Shown piece by piece: positions 1 to 5,616 of a stretch of DNA of 9,640 bases (positions are counted from its first letter, which is position 1; each line of letters starts with the position of its first letter). The position numbers and the translations under genes were made by a program. This stretch comes from Eubacterium sp. CAG:786 (GTDB lineage Bacteria > Bacillota > Clostridia > Oscillospirales > Ruminococcaceae): the NCBI GenBank assembly GCA_000432175.1, contig HF989471.1:25398-35037 (forward strand), written 5' to 3'. The notes below the pieces were generated by a model that was not told the origin of the DNA, searched no databases, and saw only the letters and a program-made list of their open reading frames with translations.

Positions 1-1
1 C

Positions 2-967
2 ATAGTCACCGAACTGAAAGAGATAAACAAACCGTTCGTTGTGCTGCTCAACTGCCAGACGCCGAATTCCCCCGAGAGCCAGAAACTTGCAGCCGATATG
101 GAGGAGAAATATTCCGCGCCGGTGATGGCTGTAAACTGCCTTGACATCACCGAAGAACAGATACGCGAACTCCTCGGAAAGGTACTCTTGCAGTTCCCTG
201 TGAGCGAGATACGCATTAAAATGCCGCGCTGGGTGAATTCCCTTGACCGCGAGCACTGGCTGCGCAGGGAACTTCTCGACAGCATCAAAAACGCTGCCGC
301 AAAAGTCACCGGAATAAACACCGTGCGCGCCTGCGCGGACGACATCGCATCATGTGAATACGTTGACCGCGCCGAGCCGCTGGATATCGACCTTGGCACA
401 GGCACCGGCGTGATAGAGATCCGGCTGAAAGACGAGCTTTTCTACCGCATTCTCGGTGAGACCACCGGGCTTGAACTCCGCAGCGAGAGCGACCTCATGC
501 CCTGCATGATAGAACTTGCGCAGATCAAGCAGAAATACGAGCGCGTCCGCAGCGCCCTTGAAGAAGTGGAAGCCACCGGATACGGGATAGTCCTGCCGAC
601 GATGGACGAACTCAAGCTGGAAGAGCCGAAGATAATCAAACAGGGCGGTAAGTACGGCGTCCGGCTGAAAGCCAGCGCACCATCCATACACATGATGTCC
701 GCGGATATCACGACGGAAATAAACCCGATAGTCGGCAGCGAAAAGCAGTCGGAGGAACTTATTTCCTACCTGCTGACAGATTTCGAAGAGAACCCGAAAA
801 AGATCTGGGAAAGCAACATTTTCGGCAAATCGCTGCACGAGCTTGTCAACGAGGGGCTACACAACAAGCTTTACAGAATGCCCGCGGACGCACGTATGAA
901 GCTGCAGGAAACCATTCAGCGCATAATCAACGACGGCTGCGGTGGACTTATCTGCATTATTCTTTAA
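2..967 (+). CDS. spoIVA: Stage IV sporulation protein A, 5'-truncated by window edge
   Basis: SpoIVA is the ATPase that polymerises on the outer forespore membrane and forms the platform on which the spore coat is built, anchored by SpoVM. The open frame enters at base 2 and gives 321 residues up to a TAA at 965-967. The B. subtilis protein is 492 residues, so roughly the first 170 residues, including the Walker A nucleotide-binding part, lie outside the window. Visible family features are the INKPFVVLLNCQTP stretch near the left edge, the middle domain around FPVSEIRIKMPRWV, and the hydrophobic extreme C-terminus GGLICIIL, which is characteristic of SpoIVA and is the part known to contact SpoVM. 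A GTG at 41 is internal and not the real start. The gene converges with the spore-protein gene on the other strand, and no clear terminator follows it. I am confident in the family. Confidence 0.95.
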   Translation: MVTELKEINKPFVVLLNCQTPNSPESQKLAADMEEKYSAPVMAVNCLDITEEQIRELLGKVLLQFPVSEIRIKMPRWVNSLDREHWLRRELLDSIKNAAAKVTGINTVRACADDIASCEYVDRAEPLDIDLGTGTGVIEIRLKDELFYRILGETTGLELRSESDLMPCMIELAQIKQKYERVRSALEEVEATGYGIVLPTMDELKLEEPKIIKQGGKYGVRLKASAPSIHMMSADITTEINPIVGSEKQSEELISYLLTDFEENPKKIWESNIFGKSLHELVNEGLHNKLYRMPADARMKLQETIQRIINDGCGGLICIIL

Positions 968-1057
968 TTCTGAATTGATGAGTCTGCTGCTTTCCGCTGT
1001 TGGACAACATTATATCTTCTTGCGATGAATTAAGATAACGCGCGCAGCGCGCTCAAT

Positions 1058-1095
1058 AATTCCGAATTAAGAATTACGAATTCCGAATTTAATTC
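1058..1095. repeat. GAATT heptamer repeat tract
   Basis: Four tandem 7-bp units of the form GAATTNN start at 1064, 1071, 1078 and 1085. The 11-mer AATTCCGAATT occurs twice, at 1058-1068 and 1079-1089, exactly 21 bp apart. GAATTAA at 1064-1070 is also the inverted complement of TTAATTC at 1089-1095, so the tract is part palindrome. A GC-rich near-palindrome (1040-1052, GCGCGC either side of one A) lies just before it. The tract sits in the 232-bp gap between the converging ends of spoIVA and the spore-protein gene. No gene or clear terminator is visible in the gap apart from the orphan frame at 1096-1212. Function unknown; it may be the remnant of a dispersed repeat. Confidence 0.6.
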
Positions 1096-1212
1096 TCACG
1101 CAGTTATTTCCAGCTCTGACATAACGCACTCGGGAAATCCTCCTGCGAGGTAATCCTCGGCGATGTCGCGCGCGTTGACGGGGGAAACCTCGTAAGCGTT
1201 CAGGAGGCGATC
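1096..1212 (-). pseudogene. Orphan 38-codon reading frame overlapping the end of the spore-protein gene
   Basis: In the -1 frame relative to the spore-protein gene, an open frame with protein-like composition runs from about 1212 down to a TGA at 1096-1098. It includes NAYEVSPVNARDIAEDYLAG and then GFPECVMSELEITA. Read upstream, this frame meets a TGA inside the spore-protein gene without passing a usable ATG, GTG or TTG with a ribosome site, so it cannot be translated alone. It could be the 3' end of another gene joined by deletion to the spore-protein gene, or a C-terminal extension reached only by a frameshift. I do not recognise the peptide, and it does not resemble the usual spore-protein C-terminus. 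Confidence 0.3.
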
Positions 1213-1364
1213 ATGTTCTTTACCATCTGACCGCCGATAGAACCTGCCTGCTTTGCGGTGAGTTCACCGTTGTAGCCGTTTGCATTCAGTGCTACGCCAA
1301 CCTCGCTGGCTGCCTGCATCTTCATGGAATTGAGTGCGTTCTTAGTCTGCTTATTAGAAGCCAT
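1200..1364 (-). CDS. Alpha/beta-type small acid-soluble spore protein, short C-terminus
   Basis: This 54-residue protein begins MASNKQTKNALNSMKMQAAS and continues into EVGVALNANGYNGELTAKQA, then GSIGGQMVKNMIAS. It carries both signatures of alpha/beta SASPs: the M-x-x-A-x-E-(V/F)-G segment (residues 16-24), which contains the E-(V/F/I)-G site cut by the germination protease Gpr, and the DNA-binding G-S-(I/V)-G-G-x-(M/I)-V-K block (41-49). Such proteins coat and protect spore DNA and are degraded at germination. The start is supported by AAAGGAG about 9 bases upstream (1374-1380). Family members usually have 60-70 residues with several more after the MVKxM motif, so this one seems to lose its tail; an orphan frame in the -1 phase follows directly. 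No sigma-G promoter could be recognised upstream. Confidence 0.9.
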   Translation of the reverse strand: MASNKQTKNALNSMKMQAASEVGVALNANGYNGELTAKQAGSIGGQMVKNMIAS

Positions 1365-1407
1365 TGTTTTGTTCTCCTTTAATAAAAAAGTTTACTGGAG
1401 ATACGCA

Positions 1408-1440
1408 GCTTCCGCTCCGTTCTCCCGCAGGAGCGGAAGC
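1408..1440. terminator. Perfect 11-bp hairpin between perR and the spore-protein gene
   Basis: GCTTCCGCTCC (1408-1418) and GGAGCGGAAGC (1430-1440) form a perfect 11-bp stem with an 11-base loop. It lies 84 bases after the perR stop and 44 bases before the spore-protein start, both on the - strand. On the - strand no U-run follows the stem; on the + strand GTTTTC follows, which is weak. It may end perR transcription or act as a stabilising 5' hairpin of the spore-protein mRNA. The structure is clear but the role is not. Confidence 0.45.
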
Positions 1441-1523
1441 GTTTTCACTTCGCCCTTGCAGTTATATTATTTTCATCGCTCCGCTTTTTATTAAAGGAAA
1501 TTGTTTCACAAATCAGATGAAAT

Positions 1524-1916
1524 TTATTGCTCTGATTTTACGGAAGCAAGGCAGTTTGAACACACGCCCTTAAGGTTCAGCGTAACGCGGGTTATCACGT
1601 GCCCCTCGTTGTTCTTCACCGTCTGCGGAATGCTGTCAAGGCAGTCAAGCTCCACGTCAAACACCTTTGAGCACTTTTCGCATATCATGTGATAATGCCT
1701 GTCAGTCCTGCCGTCGAACCTGTCTGAACCGTCCGCTATCGGTATTTTCAGCAGCATTCCCGCTTCGCTCAGCTGGTTCAGGTTACGATAGACCGTGCCA
1801 AGGCTGAGGTTCGGGTTTTCCTGCTTCAGTGCGGTGTAGACTTCCTCAGCTGTCGGGTGCGTGGGGTAGTTCTTCACCTGCTCATATATTATCTCTCGCT
1901 GTCTTGAAAAATTCAT
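1524..1916 (-). CDS. perR: Peroxide-responsive Fur-family repressor PerR
   Basis: This 130-residue metalloregulator has an N-terminal winged helix (HPTAEEVYTAL about 20-30, recognition region LSLGTVYRNLNQL about 37-49) and a C-terminal dimerisation domain. The spacing of the metal ligands matches B. subtilis PerR exactly: H20, D68, H74, H76 and D87 stand in the same relative positions as H37, D85, H91, H93 and D104. The structural-zinc pairs C79-x-x-C82 and C119-x-x-C122 correspond to C96/C99 and C136/C139. An aspartate at the D104 position is the PerR-type residue, which favours PerR over Fur or Zur. The start is placed at MNFSRQ because GGAGGG lies 13 bases upstream; the 30 codons upstream in the same frame translate the leader element and are not protein-like. 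A PerR box overlaps its own promoter, so it is probably autoregulated. PerR controls peroxide defence genes by metal-catalysed histidine oxidation. Confidence 0.9.
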   Translation of the reverse strand: MNFSRQREIIYEQVKNYPTHPTAEEVYTALKQENPNLSLGTVYRNLNQLSEAGMLLKIPIADGSDRFDGRTDRHYHMICEKCSKVFDVELDCLDSIPQTVKNNEGHVITRVTLNLKGVCSNCLASVKSEQ

Positions 1917-1953
1917 GTATCTCGCTTTCCCTCCGGATATGTAGCTAAGGTCA

Positions 1954-2173
1954 CCTCTAAAAACCTTGTTTGAGTGAAAATGTGTATAGCACACCGACTG
2001 CTTCATTCAACGAGCGAAATTTCTGATGCGACGGCGTCCATGCCGTCGCCCGGTTATTTCGCTCTGCAACATCGTGTTGCACCTCCTCGTAAGGCATACA
2101 GCCTTACTTCGTCGGCTTTCATCGCATTCGGCGCACTCTACCCATTTTCCCTTTTCAAACCGGTTTTTAGAGG
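1954..2173. repeat. 220-bp multi-hairpin element with terminal inverted repeats (MITE-like) in the perR leader
   Basis: The ends are a perfect 12-bp inverted pair, CCTCTAAAAACC (1954-1965) and GGTTTTTAGAGG (2162-2173). Imperfect pairing continues inward to about 30 bp, including the CATTTTC and CAAAC segments. Inside are three side-by-side hairpins: a nested one with outer stem GAGCGAAAT/ATTTCGCTC (2012-2020, 2056-2064) and inner stem GCGACGGC/GCCGTCGC (2028-2035, 2042-2049); TGCAACA/TGTTGCA (2065-2071, 2075-2081); and GTAAGGC/GCCTTAC (2089-2095, 2101-2107). No convincing ORF or target-site duplication is seen. It lies between the perR promoter and its start codon, so it should be transcribed as a roughly 290-base structured leader. 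It is either a non-autonomous transposable repeat or a structured leader RNA; I favour the repeat. Confidence 0.7.
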
Positions 2174-2204
2174 CTCCCATATTATATTTCTAAAACAATA
2201 ACTG

Positions 2205-2219
2205 TTATCATTATTATAG
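2205..2219 (-). promoter_or_regulatory. PerR box (operator)
   Basis: The 15-mer TTATCATTATTATAG differs from the B. subtilis PerR box consensus TTATAATNATTATAA at only two of the 14 defined positions. It covers the whole -10 hexamer and reaches the expected transcription start of perR, which fits direct negative autoregulation. Confidence 0.8.
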
Positions 2220-2241
2220 CATATTTCTACCCGGTTGTCAA
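2213..2241 (-). promoter_or_regulatory. Sigma-A promoter of perR
   Basis: On the - strand, TTGACA (2236-2241) and TATAAT (2213-2218) are both perfect consensus hexamers separated by exactly 17 bp. The predicted start near 2206 leaves about 290 bases of leader before the perR start codon, all of it occupied by the branched repeat element and its flanks. Confidence 0.9.
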
Positions 2242-2245
2242 GCGA

Positions 2246-2275
2246 TAAAAAGGGAAAGCAAATATCGCTTTCCCT
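2246..2275 (-). terminator. Rho-independent terminator after mtaD
   Basis: On the - strand a 9-bp stem, AGGGAAAGC/GCTTTCCCT (2251-2259 with 2267-2275), with a 7-base loop is followed by TTTTTATC. It begins 10 bases after the mtaD stop and ends the four-gene unit. Its U-run ends only a few bases before the perR -35 box, so the two units are packed end to end. Confidence 0.9.
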
Positions 2276-2284
2276 CAAATCATA

Positions 2285-3553
2285 TCAGCCGCAGATCTCA
2301 CGGGTGAGTTTTTCAGCCCGGGCGTAGATCTCATTCGCGTCAACGGTGGTGAACTTTCCGTTTTCGTAGAGTATCTTTCCGTTTACCACGGTCATGACTA
2401 CATTCTGCTTTGTGCCGGCGTAAACGAGGTTTTTCGCGATGTTGTGTACCGGCTGCATATTCGGCTGCATGAGGTCGATGACAGCGAGGTCCGCTTTCTT
2501 TTCGGGGGCAAGTACGTCGCAGTCGTTAAGCCCCATTGCGAGCGCGCCGCCGCTGCATGCCATTTTCAGCACGTCAAATGCCGGGAACGCAGCAGCGTCA
2601 TTCTCACGGAACTTCTGCAGCGCCGTGACCAGGAACATCTCACGGAACATATCAAGACAGTTATTGCTTGCAGCGCCGTCCGTCCCTATCGCCATGTTGT
2701 TTATTCCGCGGCGCTTCATCTCGCAGAGGGGCGCAATTCCGCTGGCAAGCTTAAGGTTTGAGGACGGGTTCGTGACGATCCACAGTCCGCGTTCCCCTGC
2801 AATGCGCATGTCCTCTTCATCAAACCACACGCAGTGGAAGCCGCCGCCACCGTATTCCAGCATGCCAAGCTTCTCAAACAGCTGCGTCGGGGACATTCCG
2901 TAACGCTCGCGGCAGCCGTCGGTCTCAGCCTTTGTTTCGCTGGAATGCGTATACATCGGCGCCTTGTACTTCTGCGAAAGCTTCGCCATGCCCTCCAGCG
3001 TCTCGCGCTTGGTGGTGTATTCCGCATGGAAGCCAAGCTGATAGCTGATAAGCGGGTCAAGGCTGTTGAACTTGTTGTATTCCTCCTCGACGCCCTCTAC
3101 AGTACCGCCAAAATCATTTATGGAACCGCACAGAACGCTCCTGTAGCCCATGTCGGTACATGCCTTCGTGTAGCTGTCAAGCTTGAAGTACATGTCAAAG
3201 CTGGAAGTGATACCACTGGTAAGGTACTCCATATTGCCCAGCTGCGTGAACACGTAAATAGCTTCCTCGGTGAGCTTTGCCTCATGCGGGAAAACCTGCT
3301 CATACAGCCAGTCGTTCAGCGGAAGATCGTCCGCGAAGCTGCGCAGGAACGTCATTGCCGTGTGGGTGTGTGCATTCTTGAAGCCGGGGATCATCAGCTT
3401 TCCGGTGAGGTCTATCTCGCGGTCGAAGCTTCCCTGTGGAATATTTTCAGCGCCGACGAACGTTATTCTGTCGCCGTCCGTGTGCAGTTCACCGGTGATG
3501 ACTTCCTCGTTCTGCATGGTGAGAATTCTTGCATTGTAAAAGCGTATTTTCAT
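2285..3553 (-). CDS. mtaD: 5-methylthioadenosine/S-adenosylhomocysteine deaminase (amidohydrolase)
   Basis: This 422-residue cytoplasmic enzyme of the amidohydrolase superfamily (COG0402) is predicted to deaminate methylthioadenosine and/or S-adenosylhomocysteine to the inosyl products. Metal and catalytic residues are all present: the H62-x-H64 pair after PGFKNA, H176 in LGFHAEYT, H203 with E206 in YTHSSE, H240, and D292 in GTDGAASNN. The block from HTHTAMTFLRSFADDLPLNDWL into FPHE (about 62-91) is typical of the MtaD group rather than of guanine or cytosine deaminases. Length matches the family. The start is backed by GGAGG six bases upstream, 11 bases beyond the mtnA stop, so the two are translated from one mRNA. 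The neighbouring mtnA supports the MTA role over other amidohydrolase substrates, but substrate range in this family is broad, so the exact substrate is inferred. Confidence 0.88.
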   Translation of the reverse strand: MKIRFYNARILTMQNEEVITGELHTDGDRITFVGAENIPQGSFDREIDLTGKLMIPGFKNAHTHTAMTFLRSFADDLPLNDWLYEQVFPHEAKLTEEAIYVFTQLGNMEYLTSGITSSFDMYFKLDSYTKACTDMGYRSVLCGSINDFGGTVEGVEEEYNKFNSLDPLISYQLGFHAEYTTKRETLEGMAKLSQKYKAPMYTHSSETKAETDGCRERYGMSPTQLFEKLGMLEYGGGGFHCVWFDEEDMRIAGERGLWIVTNPSSNLKLASGIAPLCEMKRRGINNMAIGTDGAASNNCLDMFREMFLVTALQKFRENDAAAFPAFDVLKMACSGGALAMGLNDCDVLAPEKKADLAVIDLMQPNMQPVHNIAKNLVYAGTKQNVVMTVVNGKILYENGKFTTVDANEIYARAEKLTREICG

Positions 3554-3564
3554 GTTTCCTCCGT

Positions 3565-4596
3565 TCAGCTGAACAGCTCTCGCAGCGACTTTGTATAGGG
3601 ATAGCGCGCGATACCGCGCTCGGTGACTATCGCGGTGACTAACTCCGCGTCCGTGACGTCAAACGCAGGATTCCAGCATCTGACGGAACTCTCAGCCGAC
3701 GGCTGTGCGAAAAATTTCGTGCGTATCTCATCTCCGCTGCGTTCCTCTATCCTGATATCATCTCCGGTCGCGCAGCTGAAATCTATCGTGGACCCCGGGC
3801 AGAACACATAGAACGGTATCCCGTGGTACTTCGCGTTTATCGCCACCGACCGCGTGCCTATCTTATTCGCGACATCGCCGTTGGCAGCTACCCTGTCGCA
3901 GCCGACAAAACATGCCTGTATCTTCCCCTGCTTCATCAGCATGGACGCCGCGCTGTCGCATATCAGCGTGACGTCTATCCCTGCGTGGTTCAGTTCGAAT
4001 GAAGTCAGCCGCGCACCCTGAAGCAGCGGCCGCGTTTCATCGCAGAATGCATGGAACTCATACCCGCGCTCCTTTCCAAGCAGCAGCGTGCCAAGCCCCG
4101 TGCCGTATTCCACAGCAGCCAGCGCCCCTGCGTTGCAGTGCGTGAGAATTCCGTCGCCGCTCTTCACAAGCGAAAGGCCGTTCTCTGATATCGCCTTACA
4201 TGTCGCGATATCTTCGTTGCAGATGGCTTTGCACTCGGCTCTGAGCGCATTCAGCATTTGGCTGCGGTCAGCATATTTTCCCGCGCAGGCAAGCATTCGC
4301 TTAACTGCCCAGCTGAGGTTTACCGCTGTCGGGCGCGAGGAAACGAGATACTCCCCTGCCCTGCGCAGCTCCGGCAGAATATCGCCGGAAAGCTGCTGTG
4401 CGACGACGTACATTCCGAAACCGGCGCACACGCCTATTGCGGGAGCGCCGCGGACGCGCAGTTCATAGATGGCTTCGTAAAGCTGCTCTGCCGTTTCCAG
4501 CCTGAGATATTCCACCCGGTTCGGCAGCAGGGTCTGGTCGAGTATTTCTACCGCCTTTTCGTCCTGCGAAAGACGGACGGTGAATATCTTCTCCAT
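3565..4596 (-). CDS. mtnA: Methylthioribose-1-phosphate isomerase
   Basis: This 343-residue member of the MtnA/eIF2B-alpha family converts 5-methylthioribose-1-phosphate to methylthioribulose-1-phosphate in methylthioadenosine recycling. Visible motifs are RGAPAIG (49-55), SRPTAVNLSWA (87-97), the catalytic cysteine C154 in ILTHCNAGALA, DETRPLLQGARLT (186-198), and the catalytic aspartate D234 in GCDRVAANGDVANKIGT, ending with the NPAFDVT block. The cysteine-aspartate pair marks it as isomerase rather than a regulatory eIF2B subunit or ribose-1,5-bisphosphate isomerase. Its ATG overlaps the stop of the upstream GTPase gene by one base (TGATG at 4594-4598), so translation is probably coupled. 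It lies 11 bases upstream of mtaD. With a deaminase rather than a nucleosidase next door, its substrate would come from methylthioinosine phosphorolysis. Confidence 0.93.
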   Translation of the reverse strand: MEKIFTVRLSQDEKAVEILDQTLLPNRVEYLRLETAEQLYEAIYELRVRGAPAIGVCAGFGMYVVAQQLSGDILPELRRAGEYLVSSRPTAVNLSWAVKRMLACAGKYADRSQMLNALRAECKAICNEDIATCKAISENGLSLVKSGDGILTHCNAGALAAVEYGTGLGTLLLGKERGYEFHAFCDETRPLLQGARLTSFELNHAGIDVTLICDSAASMLMKQGKIQACFVGCDRVAANGDVANKIGTRSVAINAKYHGIPFYVFCPGSTIDFSCATGDDIRIEERSGDEIRTKFFAQPSAESSVRCWNPAFDVTDAELVTAIVTERGIARYPYTKSLRELFS

Positions 4597-5543
4597 CAGC
4601 TGAAATATACGAGTTCGCTTGCGGCCGGCTCAGTTGCCTTTATCTCATGCGCGGCAAGAACAGGACCCTCGCCCTTATAGGCAGCCTGCTTCTCTGCGAT
4701 AATCCTGCCGGTGACTTCTACCCAATCGCCGTTCTTGAACTTGCTCTCTTCCGGGGACTTCACGAGAATTCCCACCACCTGGATATCGTCGGCGCAGCAG
4801 GTCATTGCGCGCCTTGAGATAACGAAATACCCCTTGGGAACGTTGGAAGCGCGGAAAACCATGCCGCGCACGCGGACATTCCTGCCGAGATAGCGGTCGG
4901 GAGTGCTCATGATATCCACATACCACAGACCGAAATCATCGTGGACTATCTCGATGGGGTCTGCGTTGAGGTCATAAGGCATCTCGTCGTCGCCCTGGAA
5001 GCCCTGCTCGATAGTGCCGTCGTTGTACTCGAACATCATGTCGATTTTGGGGTTGAGCGCCTTTATGCTGCGGCGCAGGGACTTTTTATCCACTTTGTCC
5101 TTTTCACAGCGGTTGAAAACAACTATATCAGCCACCGAGAAATTATCGGAAAGCAACTGGCGCATGTTGTTCATATAAACCTGGTACTTCGAATGGTCAA
5201 CGAACATGAATATCTGGTAGAATATCCAGTCCTTGGGGGCTTTCTCTGCCATCGTGCGGAGGCTCCACATTCCGTTGTATTCAAGCATTATCTGGGTCGG
5301 ACGGTGCTTCTTCACCAGTTCGTTCAGGTGGTCGGGGTTGAAGTCCTCCTCATCCTCGATGAACTCCACCTCAGCCTTTGCAGCCTTGAGGATATCGGGC
5401 GCGTATTCCACCTCGCCCTCCTCGCAGGCGATTATCAGCGTGCGCTGCCCCTTTGAGAACTGCTTGTCCTGAATCGTATCGAGAATGAACGAAGTCTTGC
5501 CGCTCTCGAGAAAGCCGGTTATCATATATACTGGAAGCTCCAT
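4596..5543 (-). CDS. CobW-like GTPase fused to a DUF1980/YcgQ-like C-terminal domain
   Basis: This 315-residue protein has two parts. Residues 1-170 form a P-loop GTPase of the CobW/COG0523 type: Walker A GFLESGKTS (10-18), the CEEGEVEY segment (40-47) where family members carry the ENEFG switch, a IMLEYNGMW strand (85-93) at the site of the usual IEPSG, and FNRCEKD (143-149) as the probable guanine-specificity motif. The family's metal-binding CxCC motif is absent. Residues about 205-315 resemble DUF1980 (TIGR03943, YcgQ): YVDIMSTPDRYLGRNVRVRG followed by SRRAMTCCADD (243-253), whose paired cysteines could bind metal. GGAGGAG six bases upstream supports the start. It lies 73 bases after the His-rich CobW gene and overlaps mtnA. 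I infer a metal-trafficking role; the metal is unknown. Confidence 0.8.
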   Translation of the reverse strand: MELPVYMITGFLESGKTSFILDTIQDKQFSKGQRTLIIACEEGEVEYAPDILKAAKAEVEFIEDEEDFNPDHLNELVKKHRPTQIMLEYNGMWSLRTMAEKAPKDWIFYQIFMFVDHSKYQVYMNNMRQLLSDNFSVADIVVFNRCEKDKVDKKSLRRSIKALNPKIDMMFEYNDGTIEQGFQGDDEMPYDLNADPIEIVHDDFGLWYVDIMSTPDRYLGRNVRVRGMVFRASNVPKGYFVISRRAMTCCADDIQVVGILVKSPEESKFKNGDWVEVTGRIIAEKQAAYKGEGPVLAAHEIKATEPAASELVYFS

Positions 5544-5572
5544 AAGTGCTCCTCCTATCCTGGAATAATACC

Positions 5573-5598
5573 GTGCCCGGAGTTTTGCCCCCGGGCGC
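5573..5598 (-). other. Hairpin between the two CobW genes
   Basis: GCCCGG (5575-5580) pairs with CCGGGC (5591-5596), and one G-U and one G-C pair extend the stem to 8 bp with a 10-base loop. It lies in the 73-base gap between the two same-strand GTPase genes. No U-run follows on the - strand, so it is not a convincing terminator; it may be a processing site, a stabiliser of the downstream mRNA, or a partial attenuator. Confidence 0.4.
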
Positions 5599-5616
5599 AG
5601 TTATTTTCAAATCTGA

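Noticed and set aside
1917..2006. 30-codon N-terminal extension of PerR
   Set aside because: It translates the end of the inverted-repeat element, aligns to nothing in PerR, and a good ribosome site lies just before the shorter start at 1916.
1974..2201. 75-codon + strand frame inside the branched element
   Set aside because: It only reads through the hairpins of the repeat and has no ribosome site.
2834..3598. 254-codon + strand frame opposite mtaD
   Set aside because: Antisense to a gene with all catalytic residues intact; no ribosome site or family resemblance.
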